A stretch of 64,000 nucleotides of DNA from Halichondria panicea (lineage: Eukaryota > Porifera > Demospongiae > Suberitida > Halichondriidae): NCBI RefSeq assembly GCF_963675165.1, contig NC_087392.1, positions 2,433,001 through 2,497,000 of the forward strand, written 5' to 3'. The notes under the pieces were generated by a model. The model had not been told where the DNA came from, did no database searches, and saw only the letters and a program-made list of their open reading frames with translations. Shown piece after piece: positions 10,948 through 22,900 of this stretch (positions within the stretch are counted from its first letter, which is position 1; every line of letters begins with the position of its first letter). The position numbers were made by a program, and so were the translations under genes.

Positions 10948-13900
10948 TCAGCCAAACAATACTTTAAAGTATAACTGTAACCATGTCCATACAATTGCTA
11001 TTGCGCAACTGACTGAAGTCAAGAGAAGGGGCAAAAACTGTAATTGTTTGGTGAATGGAAGCAGCTCATGAAGAAAAATACAATAAGCTTGAATGAACAT
11101 TAGAAAGATCACATAAACCAGTTCAATCTTGGAAAGCCAAGGTTCATCTTCACGAGTTAAAACACTTTCTGGAGTTGTTTTCTCTCCTCCTTTAGGGTAA
11201 TGGAATCTACGAATGAAAATTTTCTACGAATAAAATATGGTGAAAGTGTGTGGAGTGTTATACATGTACCAGAACAGGTTAGTACCAGGACAGGTGTACA
11301 ATATTTTTGGCAGCAAATGGCCGCAGAATTTGCCGCAGACAAAACTAGCTCTCTACCTCTAATAATTATTAAATCAACAGTTAATTAAATTAGGGCAACA
11401 GCGGTGATAAGACTCCCGTTCTACCCATGTGGTCCTAACCAATGTATACAGCTGACAGATTGCGACAAACAACCAATTAAATGCAACCTGATGATTTCAA
11501 CAAGGGCTACTCAAAAGGACCCCGGTGGTGGAAGTAACTAGAGAAGAAAAATGCAGGACAGGGGGGACGTCGTGGGAACACAGCAGTACTCTAATAACAT
11601 TAACACAGTACGGAAGCCCCACTTGACCATATGACAATACACCTGACAGTACAGTGAGCTATCTGGGGCTTCATTCAAAACTAGAATACACTTAGAAGTG
11701 TTGCCTAGCAACAAAGTGGTATGATTCCAATACATAAACAACCAGCTGCAGTATGTTAAAGAGTGTTACGTCAGTTGCTACTTCATGCTTCATTCAAACA
11801 ATGGTTGCTATGATACAAACCAATTGACTGCAGTTAGCTGTGCTAATGAGCACTTAACTTAAGTGGTTCAAATCGCTGAATACCTGTAGTGTCTTTCAAG
11901 TACAAGAAGAGTTACCTGTAGTGTCTTTCAAGTACAAGAAGAGTCAATAGCGAGCAGAGGATGAAAAGAGATAGCTTAATAGGAGTCTCTGTATGAAGAA
12001 AATATAGCACAGATTACAATTCATTAATATTCTAGCATTTAATTTGTATATAAATTTCAGGCTGAAATCTTAACAGTAAGGCACAAAGGACATAAATACA
12101 CACATGTACGTACTCGTAAACATCACAATGCAATGCCAGAGAAGTGTAAAGTCATAAAAGTAAATGAATGCATGAGAATACACTTAGTGATGTTTATACA
12201 GCCTAATTAGTGTGACCAGATCATAGACTAGTTAGTGACCTTCAAGTCCTTGCAGGTGCACTTGTTGCACCTTAATATGATTAGTGAAATACGACCTTAA
12301 ATTCCAAATCATCAACTCAGAATGGGACTCAGCGGAAAACAGCCATACACCTAATTAATTCAATTACCCGCTGGTTTGTAGAGGAGCGGAAAGAGGGACA
12401 TGTGGCCAGCTGTTGACAGAACGAGAAAGATCCTAGCATAGCACCGCTTTTCCATAGCAAGAAAACTGCAAAAATTAAAGAACATAAAGGGTGCATGTAA
12501 ATTTAAAATTCAAAAAGCCCCTCTTTCACCATGCTGGCAGAGTGACCATCATGATAGCTTTCTCGTGAACGTGCCATCCAAAGAGAAAGGATGAATAGGC
12601 ACAGAGGATGAGAGCCTTCACAAAGTCAAGAGGTGTGGAAGGCCTCTTCCAGAGCTTGATCAGTGCAGGCTGCGAGGAAACACACAGAGCTGCTGAAACC
12701 AAACACTCGTAACTCATACATTACTCATACATATCTCAACAAAATTAATGAGGGTATAATAATTAGCTGCTAAAATTAATGTTAATTAACCACATCTACT
12801 AAATTTCAATTTTAAGTGGACTAATTTTTTGGTCAACAGCAGCCTCAAAGGCAATTACCAGCATGGCTGCAATGGTGAGGAGGAAAGTCACAGGTGGTGA
12901 GATTGAAGGGAGGACCTGGAAACTCATCTCTCCTACCAGACCTGACACCATGCTCGCAGCTGACACAGACACACCAAGCTGCCTACCTATAGGTGAATCA
13001 TGCAAGTCATGTAATAACCAGATTTTGAGCTTTTGTTTTTACAGGTGAATTTACAGGTGAAGTACGTAGCAACAGATGTGGTGTATAAAGCAGGCTGCAA
13101 CATGACCAAAGATCGTGTTGCTTATTTTGGTCAGATGATGACGGTAGATAATGGTGTGTAACCATTCTATTGAATAATTATTGTATTTTTAAATGTGTAT
13201 TATTGAAGCCATTTTCATTTTGTTCACACCAATTAATTGACCATTTGCTTACTTGCTCTGTATGTTGAACCACCTGTTGCTAAGATACAGTAAAGCTAAA
13301 GCCATTTAGTATTGTGAACATGTGAACACACTCACCAACCACAGCTGCCACTTTGTCTACCAGACTATAGAGTGCCCAAACGTTGGGAGCCCAGTAGGCG
13401 TGGCATAGTCCCCTCTTGAACGGGAACAGTCGCGAGATCACCTGGCCCATTTGACCCTGTGATAACCAAGCAACTATCATTGACTGGAAACTACAATATT
13501 GTAATTTCTAAGCATTTAAAAGCCGCAACTCATTATTTAATGAGTTGTGGCTTTTAAATGCTTAAACAAATCTTACATCCCTAGTTCTATATACACTGTA
13601 GCTCTAGAGAGAGTATCAGAGGAATTATATTGAACTACAATAAAATACTCAGCCTCACCAGGTAAAGAAATGGTCCAAATGAGACGAGAAAAACGATGAT
13701 CACCAACGCTCCTAATTTTACAAACTTTACCACATCAAAATTCACAAAAGAAGGAGTTCTAATCGCATTGTCTTGCCCTTTTGTATGTCTGTGCTTGAAG
13801 CAGTAGTGTTTGAGAAGGTAGACAAAGTAAGCTGGGGCCACGTAAGCAAAGATATGCTTGAAATTTAATAAACACGCAAACCAGAAGGCACCTGCCAAGC

Positions 13901-16193
13901 AGCGACCCTGAAAGCATGTTACATATAGTTACACAACAGGACCATAGGAATAATGTTACATATAGTTACACATAGTTACACATAGTTACACAACAGGACC
14001 ATGGAAATGTGTGAGCGTCTGCAATTATAAGAGAGTGTATAAACCACTATCAGCCCATGTGTTGCTATGCAACTGAAATATAATCCGCCTTGATTGTACA
14101 GGTGGCTATAATGGGCCCTCAGCCAATAATTGTGCTGGCCACAGTACAAACATATTTAGAGCACGCAGCTGACACCACATTTGTACCTGCAGGATTCGGA
14201 CCACTGATAATAGTAGGAGACCGAACAGTAAGCCATTGTACTGAAAGTGAATGTCTTTTGTGATGTCAAAGTTACAAACAAACAAACAAAGTATTATATG
14301 GCACAAAAATACTCACTTCACCAGAAGCACCTCCTTCTACGAGGTATAGATGAAGTGTGTGCATGCATGGTTTGATTTCCTAGTATCCAAACCTAGCAAG
14401 TGCCAACAATTCACTGTATAATAATTCCAACGTAATTAGCGAGGATACGATCCACAACTAGTAGTCCATAGTTGAGTAGAAGGAGAACTGCCAGTGTGGA
14501 GGTGGGTCGTACCGGGCTGATCTTGTCTCTAGGCAACTTGTCATACCTGCAGGATGGAGTACCGAATTTAAAGGCCCTGCGTGTACATATAATTTTAATT
14601 AGTGAGATGCCCAGAGGCTACATCCAGCACTTAACTAAACTGGATAAGCCATACCAATTTTTTATGTTTATGTGCTAGGGTGCACGGGTCAATTAAGGTG
14701 AGGGTAAAAATATGGTATAGGGTCAAGAACATAGTTAACTCTATGACGGTTGCCTGAATTTTAATGACAGAGTGGTGAATGTGATTGGCAAGACAGCTTA
14801 CTCCAGTACGGCATAGAGGAGCACAAGATCAGTGACACTGACAGAGAGTCTCTGAAAGAGGATACAGGACGAAGCGCTGTAGCTGAGGCTGTCCAGCTGT
14901 ACTATCAGAGGGTCCACCAGCGCAGCTAGCTGGGAGAGGAGGAACTCAAACCAAGCAAAGAAGGGTGGGTAGTCCAGTGTCCACTCTGACGTGGCCTATG
15001 AGGGGAGGGGGCATGTGTGTGCACAGTTACATACATGTACGTGTGTATGTATAATGTGTGTGAATGTATTATAATAATAGTCCTGGAATGGATTATACTG
15101 TGATGTAGGGTGGATTATACTGTGATGTAGGATGGATTATACTGTGATGTAGGATGGATTATACTGTGATGTAGGTCTATACATGTACCGTATATGCTTG
15201 ATCAGAGGCCGCGGCTACTACATGTTTCATTTTGTTGGCAAAGGAGGCTACAATTCGAGAGAGGCGTTTAATCCTTAGGTCTAACACTCCAGCAAATGCA
15301 ATCACCTTCAGGTTGCTATTTTCACCTGGGGCACAAACTTGAACTCTGCCATGAGAAAGTCTTTCTAAAGCACTAAAAGCTGCTACCTAGCTAGCTGCTA
15401 GTATTAATATGGCTGCCACGTGCAGAAATGCTAGAGTCAAAGTTCACTGAGGCTATTATTTGAGAGCGGCTACTAAATGTTTAATTTTGCTGGCAAATGA
15501 GGCTACTATTTGAGAGCGGCATTTAGTCAAGAGTGGCCTCTGATCAAGCATACACGGTATTTACCATCTTCAATCATACTAAGAAGGTAAATAAATATTC
15601 GATTTAATGGGACACTTTTAAATAACTACAAAGCCATAGGTCGCTTCTTTTAAGGTTGAACATTATGTTGAAGTCTTTGTGTCGCATATTTAGGGGTTGC
15701 AGGAGGTCGGTCAAGGTTACTCTGCTAGCCTCGATTCCAGGCCGCTTGTCGAGGCTAGAGATGGCTACTTATTTTGACCTTTAGGATGCGACATAAAAAT
15801 TTAAGTGAAGCAGTCGCTAACTTTCAGAGGTCATAAAATTGCCTAGATCGAGGGTGTCGCATATTTTGAGGGTCACCTTAATCAAATAAATAACAAAAAG
15901 CATGTGTATACGAAGTTTGGGTACATAGATCAGTCAATAAATGGGCATGGTATACTCATTGCAAACTCACCTCGTAATACCATTTTGACAGCGGTAGTGA
16001 GTGTGTGATGGCCAGCCAGTTCCGGTGGACCTCAAAGTCAGTCGACCTGCTACAGGTGGAGTATCTGAGTGGCATGGCATCATGAGGTTGAAAATTATGT
16101 CACTTACTAGGCAGGTATCAGTAGGATCTTGATACAGGTGGCTGCAAGAAACACACCAACAGGAAAACTGTACCTCCATGACCTCAATTCCAT
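10948..16193 (-). CDS. ALG8: ALG8, dolichyl-P-Glc glucosyltransferase (530 aa)
   Basis: Adds the second glucose to the lipid-linked oligosaccharide in the ER membrane during N-glycan precursor assembly, using dolichyl-phosphate-glucose. Twelve exons: 16108-16193, 15971-16049, 14802-14995, 14449-14546, 14187-14254, 13659-13907, 13336-13456, 12859-12986, 12530-12669, 12368-12465, 11916-11988, 10948-11206; total 1593 nt, all phases consistent. Family landmarks: [18 protein letters not shown] (luminal loop), [69 protein letters not shown] and the C-terminal LPLLLTSV. Length matches human ALG8 (526 aa) and many hydrophobic segments are present. The start ATG gives MELRSWRYS before the first membrane span. 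It shares a 220-bp upstream region with SHQ1. A 32-bp tandem duplication covers the donor of exon 11. Confidence 0.95.
11881..11944. repeat. 32-bp tandem duplication covering the ALG8 exon-11 splice donor
   Basis: The unit at 11881-11912 is repeated exactly at 11913-11944 and contains the last 28 coding bases of exon 11 plus GTAA. Two identical donors result, at 11916/11915 and 11884/11883. Only the first keeps the frame into exon 12; use of the second would insert 32 nt and shift it. Confidence 0.85.
13509..13564. repeat. 56-bp near-perfect hairpin in ALG8 intron 6
   Basis: Two 26-nt arms (TAAGCATTTAAAAGCC... and its reverse complement) differ at one position, which is G:U-compatible on one strand, and are separated by a four-base loop (ATTT). 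Flanking TA suggests a tiny inverted-repeat element; a structured intronic RNA is the alternative. Confidence 0.7.
15089..15176. repeat. Minisatellite, four copies of a 22-bp unit
   Basis: Unit TGGATTATACTGTGATGTAG plus GG/GA/GT, four head-to-tail copies that differ only at the last base. Located in ALG8 intron 2. Confidence 0.9.
15186..15559. mobile_element. TA/CCGTA-terminus MITE, 374 bp, in ALG8 intron 2
   Basis: Ends TACCGTATATGCTTGATCAG and, inverted, TACCGTGTATGCTTGATCAG: a terminal inverted repeat of about 25 bp with one mismatch, continuing AGGCC. The interior holds 'gaggctactatttgagagcggc' type repeats. No coding capacity. Confidence 0.85.
15726..15757. repeat. Short TAGCCTCGATTCC hairpin element
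   Basis: Thirty-two-base palindrome starting TAGCCTCGATTCCAGGCCGC and closing with CGAGGCTA. A longer relative is at 16231-16292 and related fragments lie near 24510-24640, upstream of TUBGCP4. Confidence 0.6.
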
Positions 16194-16413
16194 CCTCCTT
16201 CACTCTCAGTGAAACATGATAGAGTTAGATTAGCCTCGATTCCAGGCCGCTCTCAATTGAGAAAGACGTGAGAGGGGCTGGGATCGAGGCTAGAGTTAGA
16301 TCTATCTATGAGGTCAAAGTACAACTAAGGTCATGTAAAAGTTTATTACACCTGTACAACATGTAATAACAAGGCTGAAGCCTAGCACAGCCTATATATA
16401 TCTTCTAATCAAT
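16194..16413. promoter_or_regulatory. Divergent ALG8/SHQ1 intergenic region, likely shared promoter
   Basis: Only 220 bp separate the two start codons, so both promoters must lie here or overlap the first exons. The segment contains the 62-bp hairpin at 16231-16292 (TAGCCTCGATTCC...GGATCGAGGCTA), a mobile palindrome found elsewhere in the window. No TATA-like box could be assigned. Confidence 0.55.
16231..16292. mobile_element. 62-bp TAGCCTCGAT palindromic element between ALG8 and SHQ1
   Basis: Arms TAGCCTCGATTCCAGGCCGC... and ...GGCTGGGATCGAGGCTA pair imperfectly over about 25 bp. TA-bounded, non-coding, and related to the copy at 15726-15757. It occupies more than a quarter of the ALG8/SHQ1 intergenic space. 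Confidence 0.6.
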
Positions 16414-19400
16414 ATGCTGACACCATCTTTTAATATTATACAAGATGAGCAGTTTGTGATTGTGAATATCAGAGTTCCCTACGTGAAGGTAGGCCTTTGT
16501 CAGTGTTCTAGAATTCTACCAAGATTCTACCCAGGCCCATGGCATGGTCCACCAGCTCCACCCATCATGAATAATTGTTGCAGATATCTGAGGCTGAGTT
16601 TCACATCAATGGCTGTGAGTTCAAGTTCTTCTGCAAGCCATACTTCCTCAGGTACCTTAATGTGCACAATGCAACTCATTGCTTTGTTTGAGTACACAAT
16701 TACAGTTTACCTGTACTGTTACATCCGTATCCACCGCTACAGGCTGCACTTACCGGGTCAGGTGACTGAGGATGGAAGGGAGAAAGCTGTGTTTGACATA
16801 GAAAAAGGTCATTCGTTCATCTATAATTCTTTTCTCCTATCCTTTGCGTCACTTTTATTTTCTCTTTTATTACCTCTAGGTAGCGTGACGGTACACCTGC
16901 CCAAGCTGCAATCTGGAGAGCATTTTGACAATCTGGGCATGCTCACCACTCTTCTATCTAAGAAACCAGCAAAGGCCACCCAGAGCCAGAAACCCCTCAT
17001 TGAGGTCATTGGAGCAAATGGTTTGTATTACATGGCACCATACAGTCTGATCTTTCTTGGTATACTAGTATGTCTGTGTGTCTGTGTCTGTGTCTGTATC
17101 TGTTTCTATCACACTTCCTCCTGCACTTTGTTCCGTTCAGTGAGGGATAGCTGCTCGAGTGAGTCGGAAGATGACATTGACTGGCAGGCGGAGCAAATAC
17201 TTTCTGAGGACCACCCACTAAACCACACCCCCTCCCTCATGCCTAACGCTATTGCCTATGGATTTGCCAACCAACACAGTGGTGTCTTTTTAAAGCTACA
17301 GGTTCGAATACTAGATTTAGCTAGTTATCTAATCTCCTGAATAAATGATATTCCTAGTCAAAAGTAATAGCAAATGTTCTTTTGTCGCTTAGGTAAGTAC
17401 TACTGAATGTTTGTTGAATGTGTGATTTGTTTAGGAGGAGATTCCAAGTATAATTGACTGTCCTGATCCAGATCACATGACATCATATGAGCGAAGACTG
17501 GCACGTATTGCTCAGGAGGAGATAAGCTTCAGCCCGGACCACTACCTGTAGGCTGTACGATATGCAAAGTGTAGTGTGTATTCCTGTTTTTGTTGTAGGG
17601 CTGATCTCATGGACAATGATGTAATGGATAGCCTGCTAAAGTTTGAACCTGCCTGGAAGAACGAACTGACTAGGTGGAAAGAAATGAAAGATCAAGTGTC
17701 TCAAAATACAAGTGCTTCAGTGAAGTGAGTTGCTTGCTGTAATGATGAAATTAATGTACTAAATTTTTATTTTTAGGCCATCCAAGCCCACTGAGGCTGG
17801 TCAAGAAATAGGTAAGATGTTGATTTGTAAGGTATTTTAGTAATACTTCTACCTATTATAATTATTATTATTACAGTGCCATTTTCACAATCTGAAAGGG
17901 AAAAACTGAAAGACCTCCCAAACAAGGACTGTATCCCCAACACCTATGTTACTTACAATTATACACATTTACTGGATGTTGCACGTATCACATGTGTGTA
18001 TATGTATGTGATACGTGCAAAAATATAACGTGTACGTTATATTTATTGTGTGCAACTGTCCTTATCTCCTCCCAAGATCTCCTCGACAAGGCATCCTCGA
18101 GGTGCCTCTATCTCGGACTGATTGACATCATCTTTGCCTTTGCCTACAATCATCGCACGACTGAGGGAGAGGGAAATGTGAGACATATACTTTCATTACT
18201 CATCCCACATGTGCACCCATTGTTATCGTGTCAATGTACTCACAAACACCATCAAACTGTTGCGCACGGTCCTTGATACAGCGTACAATGTACGTAATTC
18301 TACCTGCACTGAGTACTTGTTACTAGTATATACATTATATATACAGCATTGTCCCTCTTTCAGGTTGAATCTGCCTGGACAGTGTGTAAACTAAGCCCCA
18401 CCCTCTCGTGGCTCGAGGTTCATCGAGGGAGTGTGCACGATGTCGTCTGCAACTGTCTCCGACGCTCACTTTGCTACCCGCTCTACCGACACTGGCAGCT
18501 CACTCTCACTGTCCTGCAAGACACCAGGGACATCTTCAGACTAGGTGGGTGGATTAGTCGTAGGAGTGATTTCTTGGTAACTCGTTATCAATAACACCTG
18601 CTCCCATAATTATTTAATACATAGTCTAGACAGAAACCATTAATTTACAGTTTTGTGTTTCAGAAACCATGCAGTGTAGTGTAGTGTGTTCTCCAAATAA
18701 ATTGCTGCCCTGAGAATCTATTTAATTAGATGGTTAATTACTGTACTCTTATTCTGTACTACAGGGAGGAGAAAGCTGCTTCAGTCTCTGTTGTCAGTAC
18801 ACCACGCCCTGAACTCCTCTGAACCCTACTATGTTCTCAACAACCTCTACATCACGGACTACTGTGTATGGGTGCAGACAGCAAGCGTCAGACAGATACA
18901 GTCATTGGCGGACGATTTAGATGAGGTGTGTGCCTGTTCTACAATATGTGGCTATACTTAGATCCTTATGGCATCTTGCTACCATGTTGCCCATCCCACC
19001 CCACACACACATACATGTACGTGATGTAGTACCAGCCTGGCTCTAAAACTATATAACTAGAGCACTGAAGTGCAAACCCTCAGCATTAATTTGGGGTTTA
19101 GTGTAAATCTTTTGAGTCAAGTCGGTGTGTACATCTAGGCCAATGCAGGTTCAAGCTTCTTAGCTTCTGCTCACTTTTATTCGACAACGAAGCTTTAACA
19201 TCAAAATCTGCCAAATTTAAAACTACTTCTCCATAAATCTAGTACTTTGGCTAGGAGAAACCTTCGTAGAGATTTTAAATCAGAAACCCTGTTGTGTTGA
19301 GGCTATTCATTGTACTAACACAGCATCCAGGTGAGCAGACTCAGAATATTCAGACCGACATACAGACAGACTGACCGACTACTATAACCCGAGCCGCTGT

Positions 19401-19863
19401 GGCGCGGCCTCGGGTTAATTATAGTCTCAAGGTTATAGTGTGGTATATGCACCCACATTTATTATTAGAGCCCCTCTCTGTGTAGGTTTGTGTGCCCAAA
19501 AAGTCACTGGGTTGGGAGCTGGATGAGCTAGAAGCAGCTGCTCAACTAGTTCTGGAGAGTTCGACCAACTCAGGCAGTGAACAAGAAAACTCCAGTGAGG
19601 ACAGCAGTAGTGAGTCTAGTGAAGAGAGTTGTGAGGGGTCCTCAAGTGCAGATGAAGATGAAAGTGAGACCAGTGCAATAGACGAATCTAAACAGAATTG
19701 TTTTGACAGTGAAGAAGCTGTTGCTAGCAAAACTGATAGTGCTGAGCAACAAGCGCAAAACGTATCCAATGAACAACAAGGTCTAACTTTAATTTCTCCC
19801 GCTCGACAAACCACACCTAGTTTGCTAGAGCAACTTGTTAATCTCAGTATTCAAAATCAATAA
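16414..19863 (+). CDS. SHQ1: SHQ1, H/ACA ribonucleoprotein assembly factor (552 aa)
   Basis: Chaperone that holds dyskerin/Cbf5 before H/ACA snoRNP assembly, hence needed for rRNA pseudouridylation. Thirteen exons: 16414-16488, 16584-16651, 16743-16807, 16880-17020, 17141-17301, 17435-17547, 17599-17724, 17777-17811, 17877-17930, 18077-18177, 18364-18544, 18765-18925, 19486-19863; total 1659 nt, in frame. The start MLTPSFNIIQDEQF matches the family N-terminus, followed by the p23/CS-like domain (VNIRVPYVK, FKFFCKPYFLRLHLPG). Then come AYGFANQHSGV, LPNKDYLLDKA, ESAWTVCKLSPTLSW and LCYPLYRHWQL of the SHQ1-specific domain. The C-terminus is a long Ser/Glu/Asp-rich acidic tail, as in vertebrate SHQ1. 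Length is near the human 577 aa. The stop is only 68 bp from the TUBGCP4 stop on the other strand. Confidence 0.95.
17979..18044. repeat. Two adjacent palindromes in SHQ1 intron 9
   Basis: A 42-bp hairpin (TTGCACGTATCACAT ... ATGTGATACGTGCAA) is followed directly by a second palindrome around ATATAACGTGTACGTTATAT. Non-coding. Confidence 0.6.
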
Positions 19864-19931
19864 TTCCGATTATGTGGCATAATTATACAATGGTGAGGGA
19901 ATGAATATTTTTAAGTGTTTGTCCTATAAGG

Positions 19932-22900
19932 TCAAGTGTGATGTGCCATGGCTGTGCTAAAGTATTTGTTGTAGTCGACTCTTAGCAGCAGCTGGGCCAG
20001 GTGAGAGGAGGACTGGTGACTGTGCACGCTCGATACAATACGGAAGAAATAAGAGGCTTGTCGGTTGAAGTCTTTTGTAATGCGATCCATCTTCTCTTTG
20101 TCTTGGGGTGTGAGAGAGAGGTCACTCCTGCCTTCGATGACTGAGTTGAATGAGTTACAAAGGCCAGTGATCTCCAGTACGCACTGGTGCACCTGAATGG
20201 GGGGGGGGGGGGAATACACTTTTCATGAACAATTCAAGAAATTCTTGTGTGTAAACTGTTAGGCATTGAGCCTCGATCAGGCTTAACTAGCATGAAACTG
20301 TTTAAGCACAGTTATGTATACGTACATGCATGTATGATTGCTGGATGCACACAGTACAACCATTGTGTCTTTCATAATAAAAATGGTGTAGATCTCGTTT
20401 TATGGTTTCCTTCCATTCCTACTTACTGTTGGCTGTGTCAAGAAGAGCTGTGACTGAATGGCAGTGACGAAGCTCTCGTGAGCATGTTTAATAGACTCGA
20501 AGTCGTGGGTGGAGTTAACCTTTTCCAATAGCACGGAGAACTGAGACTCTAGCACATCCACCTACATCAATGTGTGTGCGTGTGGATGAGGGGGAGGGGT
20601 GGACTGTGCTGCATACATAAGTAAAATTAACATCTGTGCCTCAGCCACATCAAACAAAACCATAAACTGCCTTAGAACATCAACTTTAACCACCAACACA
20701 CATACCTGCACATAGTACAGGAGGCTATCAACGAGGAAGCCCATGTGTGTCCTGAGTTCACTGACCCGCCTCAACTCGTCCACCCTCTCCCGGTGCTGCA
20801 TAAAGACGGTCCAGCTCTGCTGCAGTCTGATTTGAGTACGTCGTAGCAGCAACAGGAACTGGAATATAGTGTTGTATCTGGGTGGAGAAACAAACACTGA
20901 TCGTTTTTTGGGTAACAATGGAGAGGATGTTGCTTGCATCATTGTGGGTGTATCATAACATTTTTAGTTCACATGCATAAATAAAGTTTAGAGCAACGTT
21001 TAGAGCAATGCTACCATATAATGGGCAGTCATGAATTCTCATGAATTGTGGTTGATTTTCTCATACGTCGTTCAGGGAGAGTACTAGCAATAATAAACAC
21101 TTACTTTTCTAGTATCAGTGGTGTAAAGAGAATGTGCAGGGGCCATTCTACAGTGTGGGACATTCCGAGGAGTTGCCACGCCTCTTTCACACCCTCACCA
21201 CGCCCACCATCTCCCCTCGGGGCTCTAGTCTGAGGCAGGGTGAGTTGAAACTGCTTCATCAGCTCCTCTTTTTCTATGTTCACCTTCAGCATGGCCTGCT
21301 GAAATGCCACATTCACATCTGAGTAGTGAGTTTGTGTGTGTATGTGTGTGGGGGGGGGAGTTGTATTTACAAATTCATTAAGACTACTGCACACAATGGT
21401 AAACTATCCACACGTTCTGAGTGGTAAAAACATTCTGAAAAACTGCACAAACTGTGGGTACATTGTGTGTACATTAGTATTACAGTACCATGACTGGTGG
21501 TGGGTGTGGGTGGAGACTTGAGGAACGAATGAGCAAGATCGAAGAATGTCAAGAACAGTTCTCCTCGTCCCAGTAGAAAGAAATCCTTGATAACCTACAC
21601 AACAGATATAACATTTGTATAACATTTGTAACACTGTATGTGCATGTACATGTATGTGTGGGTATAACTAACAGTGCACACATTCATTCATAGGGGATCA
21701 AGATGCATATATATCACAAACACCAAGTTAAAGCTTGCCAAAAGTGTAGCCCAGTCACCTGGAGGTGTGCCACAAGACCCGAGTCCTCTACCAACAGTTT
21801 CCAGAGTCGCTCAGCCACACTGTCTCGTATCCTATCCACAGCACTCTCGAAGTCCCTCAGTTTGAACACTGGCTCCCTCCGTAAGTCAGCAAACAGCTGG
21901 CTGAACCGGAGCTGGTCAGACCTCAACTCAGAACCTGGGATGGAGAACATCAATTTTTTGGGAGAATATGCCCTACTAATAAAACGATGACTACATTATA
22001 CTGTGCTAGTTGGACGTGGCCCAATCTTCTGTTAAGAAAGGAGGTCGGGTTTCAAGCTAATGCCAGGATTTGTCTGGATAGACACTAGAATGATACTAGT
22101 ATCATACGTACATGTACATTATGTTAAACTGCTGACACACCTTATTTCGTCGTTCTTACAACCCTGCACTTTACCAGACCTAATACATGTTATGATGTAG
22201 TAGAACTATCCCCTCTAACACTTCACCATGGATACTAGCCAACGTGGTTACTTTTAACTATACAGTGGAACCTCCATAAAACGGACACCATTGGGGAACA
22301 GCCTTTTGGCCGTTATAGAGAGGTGGTTTTCCTTGGGAGGTTTCGATTGCCAGCTATGTATGCTCTATGAGTCATTTCTTGTTGCAAATGAATCCTTTTG
22401 CTAACTGCTTCTACAAGCTTTAAAAAGGCTGTAGAGACACGCTACAGCTAGGTTTTTACGATTGTGCAAAATAATTCTATCTCAGCAATAATTTTATGGG
22501 TGTGGCTGTCCATTCTGGGAGGTTATTTTCCATTGCTAAAGCTGGTTAGGGACTAGAAAGCTGCTCGTTATACGGAGTAGAGAGGTGGTCGTTCCTGAGA
22601 GGTTGCCTTACATTGAAATCATTGTAGTTTCAATCCGGACCTGAGCTCTTGGGCGTTATATAGCGCGTGGTTGCTCTTCGGAGGTGGTCGTTAATGGATG
22701 TTCCACTGTAGATATATTATATACTGTGCTTTACCAGACCGTAAGATGCTATTAGTAGAACAATCCCCTCGAACACTTCAACAATGTCGGAGGTCAGTGG
22801 CTCACATACCTGCAACAGTTAACAGGGTAGACAGATCACGTTTGCCATGAGCTCTCATTTGGAATATCCGAACAGCCTCGCCCACAAACAGGATCTAGAA

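Noticed and set aside
18209-18394. Extra SHQ1 exon around LTNTIKLLRTVLDTAYN
   Set aside because: Exons 10 and 11 join in phase without it and the family alignment is continuous across that junction.
21489-21594. Earlier donor (CTCAA/GTCTCC) for TUBGCP4 exon 8
   Set aside because: It breaks the frame into exon 9; the later donor gives KSPPTPTTSHDVNVAFQQ, which matches human GCP4.
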